A stretch of 64,000 nucleotides of DNA from Mycobacterium rhizamassiliense. Its GTDB lineage: Bacteria > Actinomycetota > Actinomycetes > Mycobacteriales > Mycobacteriaceae. Each line of letters starts with the position of its first letter. The stretch's first letter is position 1. The notes beneath the pieces are model-generated. The model saw only the letters and a list, made by a program, of their open reading frames with translations. It did no database searches and was not told the origin of the DNA. The stretch is taken from contig NZ_LT721901.1 in NCBI RefSeq assembly GCF_900157375.1, positions 2,528,315-2,592,314 on the forward strand, given 5' to 3'. This document shows positions 34,184-43,471 of this stretch, piece by piece. A program made the translations under genes and the position numbers.

Positions 34184-35342
34184 GCGCGGACAGTCGCCTG
34201 ATCGCCTCTTCGAGGGTGTCGTCGCGTTTGCAGAAGGTGAAGCGCACCAGGTGATTCCACACATCGGTGTGCGGTGCCGCCGGATCGCAGAACGCCGACA
34301 TCGGAATGGCCGCCACGCCGACCTGTTCCGGCAGGGCCGCGCAGAAGGCCGTGCTGTCGTCGTACCCGAGTGGGCGCGGATCGGCGCAGAGGAAGTAGCT
34401 GCCGTTGCTCTCGTGCACGGCGAAGCCGATGTCGGTAAGCCCCGCGGCCAGCCGATCACGCCTGGCTTGCAACGAACTTCGTAGCTCGGCCACCCAGCCG
34501 TCCTCGGTGTCCAGCGCCAGGGCAACGGCGGGCTGGAAGGGCGCACCGCCGACGTAACTCAAATACTGCTTGGCAGCCCGCAACCCGGCGATGAGATGCG
34601 CTGGGCCGCAAGCCCAGCCGATCTTCCATCCGGTGCAGTTGAACATCTTCGCCGCGCTGGAGATGGTGATCGTGCGCTCGGCCATGCCGTCGAAGCCGGC
34701 CAGCGGCAGGTGCCTGCGCCCGTCGAAAACCAGATGCTCGTAGACCTCGTCGGTGATCACCAACAGGTCGGCCTCGACCGCGATCTCCGCGACGGCGGCC
34801 AACTCGGTCGCGCTCAGCACCGCGCCGGTCGGGTTGTGCGGAGTGTTGACGATCAGCGCCCGTGTCGCGGGTGTGACCGCCCGGCGCAGCGCGTCGGTGT
34901 CCAGAGCGAAGCCGCGGCCGTCCGCGACCAGCGGCACGGCGGCCCGCCGCGCGCCGGCCATCGCGACCACCGGTGAGTAGGAGTCGTAGAACGGCTCGAT
35001 CAGCAGCACCTCGGAGCCGGGCTCGACCAGCCCGATGACCGCGGCAGCGATCGCCTCGGTGGCACCGACGGTCACCAGCACCTCGGTGTCGGGGTCGTAC
35101 TCGATGCCGAAGTGCCGCTTCCGTTGGGCCGCGATCGCCTGGCGCAGCGGCGCGATGCCCATCCCCGGCGGGTACTGGTTGACGCCGTCGGCGATGGCCT
35201 CCTGCGCGGCCTTCAACATCGCGGGGGGCCCGTCCTCATCGGGGAAGCCCTGACCGAGGTTCACCGCGCCGATCCGCGCGGCCAGCGCCGACATCTCGGC
35301 GAACACCGTGGTCGCGTAGGGCCGTAGGCGCGAGACGGTCAT
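34164..35342 (-). CDS. dapC: Aminotransferase, N-succinyldiaminopimelate aminotransferase DapC
   Basis: 392 residues from ATG 35342; the frame continues upstream but the family start [16 protein letters not shown] is unambiguous. PLP fold type [37 protein letters not shown], and the Schiff-base Lys in [16 protein letters not shown]. Annotated as DapC in M. tuberculosis (Rv0858c), converting N-succinyl-2-amino-6-ketopimelate in lysine and peptidoglycan-precursor synthesis. The closest general relatives are kynurenine/methionine aminotransferases, so substrate range may be broader. Divergent from fadA. Confidence 0.93.
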   Translation of the reverse strand: MTVSRLRPYATTVFAEMSALAARIGAVNLGQGFPDEDGPPAMLKAAQEAIADGVNQYPPGMGIAPLRQAIAAQRKRHFGIEYDPDTEVLVTVGATEAIAAAVIGLVEPGSEVLLIEPFYDSYSPVVAMAGARRAAVPLVADGRGFALDTDALRRAVTPATRALIVNTPHNPTGAVLSATELAAVAEIAVEADLLVITDEVYEHLVFDGRRHLPLAGFDGMAERTITISSAAKMFNCTGWKIGWACGPAHLIAGLRAAKQYLSYVGGAPFQPAVALALDTEDGWVAELRSSLQARRDRLAAGLTDIGFAVHESNGSYFLCADPRPLGYDDSTAFCAALPEQVGVAAIPMSAFCDPAAPHTDVWNHLVRFTFCKRDDTLEEAIRRLSALKNGAG

Positions 35343-35371
35343 GGTCGTTGAGCTTAGCTTTGCGCCCGAAC

Positions 35372-35463
35372 GTGACCGCACCGTCACGCCCGGGGTCGAC
35401 TGTGACTGCAGTGTCACGCTCGTGGCCACTGAGCAGCGGCGACCTGACCAACCAACAGGTTGG
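35372..35463. promoter_or_regulatory. Repeated inverted repeats in the dapC-fadA promoter region
   Basis: GTGACCGCACCGTCAC (35372-35387) and GTGACTGCAGTGTCAC (35402-35417) both have arms GTGAC/GTCAC around six bases, 30 bases apart. A third, unrelated repeat CCAACCAACAGGTTGG (35448-35463) follows. They lie upstream of fadA at 35530. The first two could bind one regulator in tandem. The spacing is GTGA-N8-TCAC, not the N6 of CRP sites. Confidence 0.55.
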
Positions 35464-35529
35464 CCGGGAACCCCTGTTAGGGTGCTGGTACACGGATCCG
35501 AAACCCCATTTTGCGAAGAGGAAATCGAC

Positions 35530-36741
35530 ATGTCCGAAGAAGCCTTCATTTATGAGGCCATCCGCACTCCACGCGGCAAGCAGCGCAACGGCTCGCTGAA
35601 CGAGGTCAAGCCGGTGAACCTGGTGGTCGGCCTGGTCGAGGAGCTCCGCAGGCGCAACCCCGACCTGGACGAGAACCTGATCAGCGACCTGATCCTGGGT
35701 GTCGTCTCCCCGGTCGGCGACCAGGGCGGCGACATCGCCCGTACCGCGGCCTTAGTGGCCGGGCTGCCCGAGACCACCGGTGGCGTGCAGCTCAACCGGT
35801 TCTGCGCCTCGGGCCTGGAGGCCGTCAACACTGCCGCGCAGAAGGTGCGCTCCGGCTGGGACGACCTGGTGCTCGCCGGTGGCGTCGAGTCGATGAGCCG
35901 CGTCCCGATGGGCTCCGACGGCGGCGCCTGGGCGACCGACCCGGAGACCAACTACCGAATCGGCTTCGTGCCGCAGGGCATCGGCGCCGACCTGATCGCC
36001 ACCATCGAGGGCTTCTCCCGCGAGGACGTCGACGCGTACGCGGCCCGCTCGCAGGACAAGGCCGCCGCGGCGTGGTCGGGCGGGTACTTCGCCAAGTCAG
36101 TCATCCCGGTCCGCGACCAGAACGGTCTGGTCATCCTCGACCACGACGAGCACATGCGGCCCGGATCGACCGTCGAGAGCCTCGGCAAGCTGAAGACCGC
36201 CTTCGACGGAGTCGGCGAGATGGGCGGCTTCGACGATGTCGCGCTGCAGAAGTACCACTACGTCGAGAAGATCAACCACGTGCACACCGGCGGCAACAGC
36301 TCGGGCATCGTCGACGGCGCCGCGCTGGTGCTGGTCGGTTCGGAAGCCGCGGGCAAGTCGCAGGGCCTGACCCCGCGGGCGCGCATCGTGGCCACCGCCA
36401 CCAGTGGCGCGGACCCGGTCATCATGCTCACCGGCCCAACGCCCGCCACTCAGAAGGTGCTGGATCGCGCGGGGATGACGATCGACGACATCGACCTGTT
36501 CGAACTGAACGAGGCGTTCGCGTCGGTGGTGCTGAAGTTCCAGAAGGACCTCAACATCCCGGACGAGAAGCTCAACGTCAACGGTGGCGCCATCGCGATG
36601 GGCCACCCGCTGGGCGCCACCGGCGCCATGATCACCGGAACCATGGTCGACGAGCTCGAGCGCCGCAACGCGCGCCGCGCGCTGATCACGCTGTGCATTG
36701 GTGGCGGCATGGGTGTCGCCACCATCATCGAGAGGGTTTAA
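35530..36741 (+). CDS. fadA: Acetyl-CoA acyltransferase (3-ketoacyl-CoA thiolase)
   Basis: 403 residues from ATG 35530, preceded by GAGGAAA; the same length as M. tuberculosis FadA (Rv0859) by memory. Active-site Cys92 in NRFCASGLE, the His in [11 protein letters not shown] and the C-terminal Cys in [10 protein letters not shown] are all present. It cleaves 3-ketoacyl-CoA in beta-oxidation and acts in a complex with FadB, encoded five bases downstream. Regulation probably involves the inverted repeats upstream. Confidence 0.96.
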   Translation: MSEEAFIYEAIRTPRGKQRNGSLNEVKPVNLVVGLVEELRRRNPDLDENLISDLILGVVSPVGDQGGDIARTAALVAGLPETTGGVQLNRFCASGLEAVNTAAQKVRSGWDDLVLAGGVESMSRVPMGSDGGAWATDPETNYRIGFVPQGIGADLIATIEGFSREDVDAYAARSQDKAAAAWSGGYFAKSVIPVRDQNGLVILDHDEHMRPGSTVESLGKLKTAFDGVGEMGGFDDVALQKYHYVEKINHVHTGGNSSGIVDGAALVLVGSEAAGKSQGLTPRARIVATATSGADPVIMLTGPTPATQKVLDRAGMTIDDIDLFELNEAFASVVLKFQKDLNIPDEKLNVNGGAIAMGHPLGATGAMITGTMVDELERRNARRALITLCIGGGMGVATIIERV

Positions 36742-36745
36742 GGAC

Positions 36746-38890
36746 ATGCCAGAGAACACCATTGCTTGGGACAAGGACGGCGACGGCATCGTCACCCTGA
36801 CGCTGGACGACCCGACCGGGTCGGCCAACGTGATGAACGAGCACTACAGCACGTCCATGCACAACACCGTCGAACGCCTTGTGGCCGAGAAGGATTCGGT
36901 CACCGGCGTGGTCATCACCAGCGCGAAGAAGACCTTCTTCGCCGGCGGTGACCTCAAGGCGATGATCAACCTCGGTCCCGAGAACGCCGGCGAGGCGTTC
37001 GACACCGTGGAGTCGGTCAAGCGCGACTTGCGCGCCCTGGAGACGTTGGGCAAGCCGGTCGTGGCCGCCATCAACGGCGCCGCGCTGGGCGGCGGCCTGG
37101 AGATCGCGCTCGCGTGTCACCACCGAATTGCGGCCGACGTCAAGGGAAGTCAGCTCGGCCTGCCCGAGGTAACGCTGGGCCTGCTGCCCGGCGGCGGCGG
37201 GGTCACCCGCACCGTGCGGATGTTCGGCATCCAGAACGCCTTCATGAACGTGCTGTCGCAGGGCACCCGCTTCAAGCCCGCCAAGGCCAAGGAGATCGGC
37301 CTGGTCGACGAGCTCGTCGGCTCGGTCGAGGAATTGGTTCCCGCCGCCAAGGAGTGGATCAAGGCCAACCCCGACTCACACGAACAGCCTTGGGACAAAA
37401 AGGGTTACAAGATGCCCGGCGGTACCCCGTCCAGCCCCGCGCTGGCTGGCGTCCTGCCGTCCTTCCCGGCGCTGCTCAAGAAGCAGCTCAAGGGTGCGCC
37501 GATGCCCGCGCCGCGGGCCATCCTGGATGCGGCCGTCGAGGGCGCGCAGGTTGACTTCGACACCGCCAGCCGCATCGAGAGCCGCTACTTCACCCAGCTG
37601 GTCACCGGCCAGGTCGCCAAGAACATGATCCAGGCGTTCTTCTTGGACCTGCAGTACATCAACTCCGGCGGTTCGCGCCCCGACGGCATCGAGCCGGTCA
37701 AGATCAACAAGATCGGTGTGCTGGGCGCGGGCATGATGGGTGCCGGCATCGCTTACGTTTCGGCCAAGGCCGGCTTCGACGTGGTCCTCAAGGACGTCAG
37801 CATCGAGGCCGCCGAGAAGGGCAAGAACTACTCGGAAAAGCTTGAGGCCAAAGCGCTCGAGCGGGGCAAGACCACCGAGGAGAAGAGCAAGGCGCTGCTG
37901 GACCGCATCACGCCTGCCGCCGACCCCGAGGCCTTCAAGGGCGTCGACTTCGTGATCGAGGCGGTCTTCGAGAACCAGGACCTCAAGCACAAGGTGTTCC
38001 AGGAGATCGAGGACGTCGTCGAACCCAACGCGCTGCTGGGGTCCAACACGTCGACGCTGCCCATCACCGGTCTGGCGACCGGCGTGAAGCGCCAGGAGGA
38101 CTTCGTCGGGATCCACTTCTTCTCGCCGGTCGACAAGATGCCGCTGGTCGAAATCATCAGGGGTGAAAAGACTTCCGACGAGGCGCTGGCCCGGGTGTTC
38201 GACTACACGCTGGCCATCGGCAAGACTCCGATCGTGGTCAACGACAGCCGCGGCTTCTTCACCAGCCGCGTCATCGGCACGTTTGTGAACGAGGCGCTGG
38301 CGATGCTCGGCGAGGGCGTGGAGCCCGCCAGTGTCGAGCACGCCGGTTCGCAGGCCGGCTACCCGGCGCCGCCGCTGCAGCTGTCCGACGAGCTCAACCT
38401 GGAGCTGATGCACAAGATCGCGACCGCTACCCGCAAGGGCGTCGAGGATGCGGGCGGCACCCACGAGCCGCACCCGGCCGAGGCCGTCGTCGAGAAGATG
38501 ATCGAGCTCGAGCGGCCGTCGCGGCTGAAGGGCGCGGGCTTCTATGAGTACGTCGACGGCAAGCGCACCCGGCTGTGGCCGGGCCTGCGCGAGACGTTCA
38601 AGTCCGGAAGCGCGGAAATTCCGTTGCAGGACATGATCGATCGGATGCTGTTCGCCGAGGCGCTGGAAACCCAGAAGTGCCTCGACGAGGGCGTGCTGAC
38701 CTCGACCGCCGACGCCAACATCGGCTCGATCATGGGCATCGGGTTCCCGCCGTACACCGGTGGTAGCGCGCAGTTCATCGTCGGCTACCAGGGCGCGGGC
38801 GGTATCGGTAAGGAAGCCTTCGTGGCCCGGGCCAAGGAACTGGCCGCCAAATACGGCGACCGCTTCCTGCCGCCTGCCTCGCTGACGTAG
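36746..38890 (+). CDS. fadB: Fatty-acid oxidation multifunctional protein (enoyl-CoA hydratase/3-hydroxyacyl-CoA dehydrogenase)
   Basis: 714 residues from ATG 36746. N-terminal crotonase domain with FAGGDLKAM, AINGAALGGGLEIALACHHRI and GLPEVTLGLLPGGGG (both catalytic Glu present). It is followed at about residue 330 by the NAD-binding dehydrogenase domain (KIGVLGAGMMGAGIAYVSAKAG region, GAGMMG), a VGIHFFSPVDKMPLVEII motif, and two C-terminal dehydrogenase repeats. It forms the trifunctional complex with FadA and is in the same operon. The operon ends at the strong hairpin 38900-38941. Confidence 0.96.
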   Translation: MPENTIAWDKDGDGIVTLTLDDPTGSANVMNEHYSTSMHNTVERLVAEKDSVTGVVITSAKKTFFAGGDLKAMINLGPENAGEAFDTVESVKRDLRALETLGKPVVAAINGAALGGGLEIALACHHRIAADVKGSQLGLPEVTLGLLPGGGGVTRTVRMFGIQNAFMNVLSQGTRFKPAKAKEIGLVDELVGSVEELVPAAKEWIKANPDSHEQPWDKKGYKMPGGTPSSPALAGVLPSFPALLKKQLKGAPMPAPRAILDAAVEGAQVDFDTASRIESRYFTQLVTGQVAKNMIQAFFLDLQYINSGGSRPDGIEPVKINKIGVLGAGMMGAGIAYVSAKAGFDVVLKDVSIEAAEKGKNYSEKLEAKALERGKTTEEKSKALLDRITPAADPEAFKGVDFVIEAVFENQDLKHKVFQEIEDVVEPNALLGSNTSTLPITGLATGVKRQEDFVGIHFFSPVDKMPLVEIIRGEKTSDEALARVFDYTLAIGKTPIVVNDSRGFFTSRVIGTFVNEALAMLGEGVEPASVEHAGSQAGYPAPPLQLSDELNLELMHKIATATRKGVEDAGGTHEPHPAEAVVEKMIELERPSRLKGAGFYEYVDGKRTRLWPGLRETFKSGSAEIPLQDMIDRMLFAEALETQKCLDEGVLTSTADANIGSIMGIGFPPYTGGSAQFIVGYQGAGGIGKEAFVARAKELAAKYGDRFLPPASLT

Positions 38891-38899
38891 TTTCTCCAG

Positions 38900-38941
38900 A
38901 CGCAAAAGCCCCCGAAGGGTTGCCTTCGGGGGCTTTTGCGT
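38900..38941. terminator. Strong bidirectional intrinsic terminator
   Basis: A 19-base-pair perfect stem (arms 38900-38918 and 38923-38941) with loop GTTG. The A-run AAAA and T-run TTTT inside the arms make it AT-flanked in both directions. It lies 10 bases after the fadB stop and 9 bases before the end of the converging oxidoreductase gene, so it probably ends both transcripts. Confidence 0.92.
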
Positions 38942-38949
38942 TTCCCGGG

Positions 38950-39807
38950 TCAGATCGCGGCGGCGATCCGGCGCCACTCCTCGCGCGGGAAGGCCGTCGG
39001 GTCGGCCAGCAGCACCTGCACGCAGACATGGTCGGCGCCGGCGTCACGATGCTCGGCGACCCTGCGCAGGATGGCTTCCTCGTCGCCCCACGCGATGATC
39101 GCGTCGAGGAGCCGATCGCTGACCTGTGCCACATCGTCCTCGGTGAACCCGCTCCGCAGCAGATTGTTGGCGTAGTTCGGCAACGCCAAATACGCGCGCA
39201 GCCAGTCCTTTCCGATGCTGTGTGCCTCGTCGGCGTTGTCGGTGAGGATGACGGTCTGCTCGGGCAGCAGCAGCGGACCCTCGCCCAACGTCGCCCGGGC
39301 GGAGGCGGTGTGGTCGGGCGTGACCAGATAGGGATGCGCGCCGCGGCCGCGGGTGGCGGACAGGGTAAGCATCTTCGGGCCCAGCGCTGCGAGGACCCGC
39401 CTGTCGACGGGCACGGGCTGCGGTGCGGCATCCAGCCCATCGAGGAACGCCGCCGTCGCCGCCAGGGGCTTGCGGTAGCGACCCGGTTCGCCGGCGTCGA
39501 TCAGCGGAGCGTGGCTGACCCCGATGCCCAGCAGGAACCGGTCCCCGTGCTCGGCGGTCAGCGCGGCATATCGTTCGGCGACGTCGCCGGGCGCGTGCAT
39601 CCAGAGGTTCAGGATTCCGGTGGCGATGACCGTGCGCTTGGTCGACGCGAGCAGGTGCCCCACAGCATCGAGGACTGGGCCGCCGACATCGGGGATCCAC
39701 AGCGCCTTGAAACCAAGCTCATCTAATTCCGCTGCGGCATCGGCAGATTCGGCCGAATTGCCGTAGCGAAGTTGACTGCTCCATATCCCGACGCCGCTGA
39801 GCTCCAT
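38950..39807 (-). CDS. LLM-class F420-dependent oxidoreductase
   Basis: 285 residues from ATG 39807, with AAAGGAAC upstream. Luciferase-like TIM barrel: VGIWSSQLRYG at strand 1, ELGFKALWIPDVGG, ATGILNLWMHAPGDVAERYAAL and RFLLGIGVSHAPLI are typical of mycobacterial F420-using monooxygenases and reductases of the TIGR03620-like group. It follows the FAD monooxygenase gene on the same strand after 42 bases and is probably in its operon. The substrate is unknown. Confidence 0.88.
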   Translation of the reverse strand: MELSGVGIWSSQLRYGNSAESADAAAELDELGFKALWIPDVGGPVLDAVGHLLASTKRTVIATGILNLWMHAPGDVAERYAALTAEHGDRFLLGIGVSHAPLIDAGEPGRYRKPLAATAAFLDGLDAAPQPVPVDRRVLAALGPKMLTLSATRGRGAHPYLVTPDHTASARATLGEGPLLLPEQTVILTDNADEAHSIGKDWLRAYLALPNYANNLLRSGFTEDDVAQVSDRLLDAIIAWGDEEAILRRVAEHRDAGADHVCVQVLLADPTAFPREEWRRIAAAI

Positions 39808-39849
39808 CGCAGATTGTTCCTTTCGTGGGATGCTTCAGCGGCCATTCTG

Positions 39850-41058
39850 TCAAACGTCGATTTCGGCGTACCGGCGGTACTGCATTGAGTCGTACAGCCG
39901 GGCGCCGCTCGTGTTGAGCTTGGCGATCGCCTTGGTGAGGGGAGCGGGAAGCGCCGAGATCAGCTGGGCGGCGCCGGCCAGCGCCCACACCCCGGCCCGG
40001 GAGCCGGGCACGATGGTTTTCGCCGCCGCCCGCGCGAACGCCCGGCTGCGGCGCACGGCGTCGGCCATTGCCCGTTCGTAGGCCGCGAACGCCCGCGCGT
40101 AATCGCCCTTCGCTTCGGCCAATTCGCCCGCCAGCACGTAGGCGCCCAGCACCGCGATGCTGGTACTGCCGCCGACCGCCGGCCCGGGGCAGTACCCGGC
40201 GTCGCCGACCAGCGTGACCCGCCCGCGCGACCAGGTGTCCATCTCCAGCTGGATGATCGAGTCGAAGTAGAACGTCGGCGTACGCTCGAGTTCGCCGAGC
40301 CACTCGTCCACCGCCGGATCCATTCCGGCGAAGGTCGACCGCAGGATTTCCTTCTGCCGCAGGGCATCCCGGTAGTGGTACTGCAGTTCTTCCTTGCTAC
40401 GGAACATGAACAATGCCCGCGCGTCATCCAGGGGTTGTGCGGTGTAGATGCCCGCCATGCGGCCGGCGCCCATGTGCACGACCATCTCTCCGTCGCGAGC
40501 AAGCGATTTCGGCACCGACTCGACCGCCAGGTAGCCACCGAGGAACCGGCCGTGCCCGGCGTCCTCGCCGAACACCAGGCGGCGGACGTTGGAGTGCAGG
40601 CCGTCGGCGCCGATGACGACGTCGAAGCTGCGCGGCGCGCCGTGCTCGAACGTGACATCTCCGTCCGGCGCGATGGCCGTGATCGAATCCCCGAACAGGT
40701 ACTCGACGCCATCGTGGCCGGCGTCGTAGTAGACCTCGCTGAGGTCGTCGCGCATGATCTCGACATGCCGGTCGGAGGACGCGCCAAAGACCTTGGTCAG
40801 ATCGACGCGCGCCGGGCGCCGGACACCTTCGCGATGCATGGCCATCTCGGTCGTCCCGGTGGCGAGCGCCTCGATCCGTGGCAGCACGCCCATCATTTCC
40901 GAGATCTCCATCGCCGGCCGGAACAGGTCGACGGCATGGCCCCCGGTCTTGCGAAGCTCGGCCGCCCGTTCGACGACCGTGACCTCGAAACCGTGGCGGG
41001 TCAGCCAATACGCCAGCACCGGGCCCGAGATACTGGCGCCCGAGATGAGGATCCGCAT
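39850..41058 (-). CDS. FAD-dependent monooxygenase (p-hydroxybenzoate hydroxylase fold)
   Basis: 402 residues from ATG 41058. Flavin motifs: N-terminal dinucleotide-binding ISGASISGP (a GxGxxG variant with Ser), the DG motif VVIGADGLHSNVR and the GD motif VTLVGDAGYCPGPAVG. Members use FAD and NAD(P)H to hydroxylate or inactivate aromatic and polycyclic compounds. The gene is divergent from the TetR gene at 41129. The 70-base region between them holds a palindromic operator and an iron-box-like sequence, so expression is probably inducible. Confidence 0.9.
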   Translation of the reverse strand: MRILISGASISGPVLAYWLTRHGFEVTVVERAAELRKTGGHAVDLFRPAMEISEMMGVLPRIEALATGTTEMAMHREGVRRPARVDLTKVFGASSDRHVEIMRDDLSEVYYDAGHDGVEYLFGDSITAIAPDGDVTFEHGAPRSFDVVIGADGLHSNVRRLVFGEDAGHGRFLGGYLAVESVPKSLARDGEMVVHMGAGRMAGIYTAQPLDDARALFMFRSKEELQYHYRDALRQKEILRSTFAGMDPAVDEWLGELERTPTFYFDSIIQLEMDTWSRGRVTLVGDAGYCPGPAVGGSTSIAVLGAYVLAGELAEAKGDYARAFAAYERAMADAVRRSRAFARAAAKTIVPGSRAGVWALAGAAQLISALPAPLTKAIAKLNTSGARLYDSMQYRRYAEIDV

Positions 41059-41069
41059 GTCGACCTCCT

Positions 41070-41088
41070 CCAGGTTAGGTCACCCTAA
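41070..41088. promoter_or_regulatory. Weak IdeR/DtxR iron-box-like sequence
   Basis: CCAGGTTAGGTCACCCTAA matches 14 of 19 positions of the IdeR consensus as I know it (TTAGGTTAGGCTAACCTAA). It sits 12 bases upstream of the FAD monooxygenase start. The match is moderate and TTAGG/CCTAA arms could equally serve another regulator. Confidence 0.3.
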
Positions 41089-41094
41089 GATAGC

Positions 41095-41112
41095 ACTTAC
41101 CTATCGGTAAGT
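41095..41112. promoter_or_regulatory. TetR operator-like palindrome
   Basis: Arms ACTTACC (41095-41101) and GGTAAGT (41106-41112) are perfectly complementary around TATC. The site ends 16 bases before the TetR gene's GTG and lies between it and the divergent FAD monooxygenase. Confidence 0.8.
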
Positions 41113-41128
41113 CAGCTACTATTTTCTG

Positions 41129-41665
41129 GTGACCAGACCGCGGTCGGATACGCGACGGCGCATTCAAGAAGTTGCGCGGGACTTGTTTCGGCAGCAGGGC
41201 GTGCAGCGCACCAGCCTGCAGGACATCGCCGACAAGCTGGGCATCACCAAACCCGCGCTGTACTACCACTTCTCATCGCGGGAAGAGTTGGTGCGCAGCA
41301 TCCTGATGCCGCTGATCGAGGAGGGCGAGCGGTTCGTCGCCGACCAGGAGGGCCGCGACGACGCCGACGCCCGCGAGTTGCTGGAGGGGTATTTCGATTT
41401 CTTCTACCGGCATCGCCAAGACCTGATGTTGGTGCTGTCCGAGTGGACGATGCTTACCGACCTCGGCCTCATCGACAAGGTGCTGGCCTGGCATGGCCGG
41501 CTCGGTAAGCGGATGTTCGGTCCGCGGCCGACGCTGGCTCAGGCCACCCGGGCGGTCGTCGCGTTGGGTGGCCTGCAGGACTGCTGTCTGCAGTTTCCTG
41601 ACACGCCACAGCGGCAGTTGCGGGAGAAATCGGTGGACGCCGCGTTGGCGGCGCTGGGAGCATGA
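41129..41665 (+). CDS. TetR/AcrR-family transcriptional regulator
   Basis: 178 residues from GTG 41129. N-terminal helix-turn-helix: ARDLFRQQGVQRTSLQDIAD then KLGITKPALYYHFSSREELV. The C-terminal domain is short and helical. Its operator is probably the palindrome at 41095-41112, so it would repress itself and the divergent FAD monooxygenase/F420 oxidoreductase pair. A strong hairpin follows directly after its stop. Confidence 0.92.
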   Translation: MTRPRSDTRRRIQEVARDLFRQQGVQRTSLQDIADKLGITKPALYYHFSSREELVRSILMPLIEEGERFVADQEGRDDADARELLEGYFDFFYRHRQDLMLVLSEWTMLTDLGLIDKVLAWHGRLGKRMFGPRPTLAQATRAVVALGGLQDCCLQFPDTPQRQLREKSVDAALAALGA

Positions 41666-41697
41666 AGCCACGGGCGGCTGGGGGACCGCCCGTGGCT
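41666..41697. terminator. Intrinsic terminator hairpin
   Basis: Arms AGCCACGGGCGG (41666-41677) and CCGCCCGTGGCT (41686-41697) form a perfect 12-base-pair stem with an 8-base loop, immediately after the TetR stop and upstream (in sequence) of the end of the converging small gene. It may serve both. Confidence 0.85.
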
Positions 41698-41742
41698 GTT
41701 GGGGGGATTGGGCTCAGGTGAAACCGATTGTTGCGCAGGGAT

Positions 41743-42069
41743 TTACGAGGTGCCCGCGCCGTCGGCGGTGCTCTGGTCCTGGGCGTTCTGCGTGAAGATG
41801 TCGCCGGAGGTCTGGCCTTGGTCGTTGACGCCGCCGGGGCTGTCGTCGTTGACGGCTTTGACGCCGCCGGCGCCGCCGCCGTTGATGCTCACGTGGGGGG
41901 TGCCCGCGGAGGCGAGGGACACCGTAGCGCCGCCGGGCTGGGCGGTACCGAAGAGGGCCAGCGTCGCCACGGCCGCGGCCCCGGCGAACAACAGTTGCAT
42001 GGTGCGGATCTGCCGACGACGGGCGTCGGCCACAGGGGCGTCGTGCGAGGGGGAGGGGATGTTCGTCAT
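41743..42069 (-). CDS. Small membrane-anchored or secreted protein of unknown function
   Basis: 108 residues from ATG 42069 (ATG 42078 is an alternative). A polar N-terminus (HDAPVADARRRQIRT) is followed by one hydrophobic segment (LLFAGAAAVATLALFGTA) and a glycine- and asparagine-rich outer tail without Cys. This is a single-span or signal-anchored protein. It resembles other small mycobacterial hypotheticals, but I do not recognise it. A divergent promoter region separates it from the LLM oxidoreductase at 42180. Confidence 0.65.
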   Translation of the reverse strand: MTNIPSPSHDAPVADARRRQIRTMQLLFAGAAAVATLALFGTAQPGGATVSLASAGTPHVSINGGGAGGVKAVNDDSPGGVNDQGQTSGDIFTQNAQDQSTADGAGTS

Positions 42070-42179
42070 GCCTCTCATTTACGGTGCCGCGGCCAGGAAT
42101 GGCCTGGGTGCAACATAGCGATCCGCTGTGAGCTGATCGGTATATCCGCGGCGGGCGGTGCGGTCTAAAGTCCGTAGCT

Positions 42180-43163
42180 ATGCACTTTGGACTCTTCATT
42201 CCGCAGGGCTGGCGGATGGATCTGGTCGATATCGAACCCGAAAAGCACTGGGCGGTGATGCGCGACCTTGCCACCTACGCCGACGACAGCGCGTGGGACT
42301 CGCTGTGGGTCTACGACCATTTCCACACCGTGCCGATGCCGACGGGCGAGGCCACCCACGAGGCGTGGTCGCTGATGGCGGCGTACGCGGCGACCACCTC
42401 GCGGATCAAGCTCGGGCAGATGTGCACGGCGATGAGTTACCGCAATCCTGTCTACCTCGCCAAGGTGGCGGCGACCGCGGACATCATCTCCGGTGGCCGC
42501 ATCCAGATGGGGATCGGCGGCGGCTGGTACGAACACGAATGGCGCGCTTACGGTTACGGCTTTCCGTCGGCGGGTGTGCGGCTGGCCCGGCTGGACGAGG
42601 GCGTGCAGATCATGCGCGACGCCTGGCGCGACGGCAAGGTCAGCCTGGACGGCAAGCACTACCAGGTGGACGGCGCGATCGTCGAGCCAAAGCCGTTGCA
42701 GAACGGGGGAATTCCGTTCTGGATCGCAGGCGGCGGCGAGAAGGTGACGCTGCGGATCGCCGCGCAGTACGCGCAATACACGAACTTCACGCCGGAGCTC
42801 GAGGCGTTCAAGCACAAATCGGATGTGCTGGCGCAGCACTGCCGCGACGTGGGCACCGACTACGACGCCATCGTGCGCTCGGCCAACTTCAGCGCGATCA
42901 TCGGCAGCTCCGAGGCCGACGTCAAAGACCGGCAGGCGCGGATACTCGACCGCATGTCCCGCTACGTCCCCCAGGCGGCGGCCGCGGCGATGCTCTCCGG
43001 CGGCTCCGAGGGTGCAACGGGCACAACGGAACAAGTCATCGAGCGCATCGCAAAGGTCCGCGACCTTGGCTGCGAGTACGCGATCTGCTACTTCCCCGAG
43101 GCGGCCTACGACCGCTCGGGCATCGAGTTATTCGAACGCGAAGTGATTCCCGCGCTGAGTTAG
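42180..43163 (+). CDS. LLM-class F420-dependent oxidoreductase
   Basis: 327 residues, ATG 42180. Luciferase-like barrel: MHFGLFIPQGWRMDL, SLWVYDHFH, KLGQMCTAMSYRNPVYLAKVAATADIISGGR (shown by the RNPVYLAK core) and MGIGGGWYEHEWRAYGY. This is the TIGR03560-like group of F420 oxidoreductases abundant in mycobacteria. The ending overlaps by four bases with the converging ABM gene. The substrate is unknown. It is unrelated in sequence subgroup to the LLM protein at 38950. Confidence 0.9.
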   Translation: MHFGLFIPQGWRMDLVDIEPEKHWAVMRDLATYADDSAWDSLWVYDHFHTVPMPTGEATHEAWSLMAAYAATTSRIKLGQMCTAMSYRNPVYLAKVAATADIISGGRIQMGIGGGWYEHEWRAYGYGFPSAGVRLARLDEGVQIMRDAWRDGKVSLDGKHYQVDGAIVEPKPLQNGGIPFWIAGGGEKVTLRIAAQYAQYTNFTPELEAFKHKSDVLAQHCRDVGTDYDAIVRSANFSAIIGSSEADVKDRQARILDRMSRYVPQAAAAAMLSGGSEGATGTTEQVIERIAKVRDLGCEYAICYFPEAAYDRSGIELFEREVIPALS

Positions 43164-43453
43164 ACGTCGCTGGTGAGGTAGCGCGTCTTGGACGGCGGTG
43201 CGGCCAGCAGCGGAGGGAGCTGGGTCACCTTGCCCTCGCCGGCCCGAAACGCGCGGTAGGCCTCGTCGTGCTCGATCGAGTCCCACACCTCGTAGATGAT
43301 CCAGTGCGCTTCGTCTTCCTCGTCGAACCACACGTCGGTCTGCAGATTGCCCTCGAACGCCCGGGTGGTTTCCAACGTCCGGCCCATCAGCTCACGCCCC
43401 GCGCCGACTTCCTCGGGTTTGAATCTGAGTTCAAGTAGCACGATGACTGCCAT
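43160..43453 (-). CDS. Antibiotic biosynthesis monooxygenase (ABM) domain protein
   Basis: 97 residues. Ferredoxin-like dimeric alpha/beta barrel of the ABM/YgiN family: VIVLLELRFKPEEVGAG, TRAFEGNLQTDVWFDEED and HWIIYEVWDSIEHDEAYRAF. Such proteins act as cofactor-free monooxygenases on quinols or anthrones, or simply bind small aromatics. It lies 18 bases from the end of the ABC-importer operon on the same strand and could be its last gene. Confidence 0.85.
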   Translation of the reverse strand: MAVIVLLELRFKPEEVGAGRELMGRTLETTRAFEGNLQTDVWFDEEDEAHWIIYEVWDSIEHDEAYRAFRAGEGKVTQLPPLLAAPPSKTRYLTSDV

Positions 43454-43471
43454 CGTCGTCTCCTCGCGTCG

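Noticed and set aside
35372..35417. CRP sites upstream of fadA
   Set aside because: The GTGA and TCAC halves are eight bases apart; CRP needs six.
37376..38977. 533-codon minus-strand frame opposite fadB
   Set aside because: Shadow of fadB; low-complexity Leu/Arg/Asp sequence without motifs.
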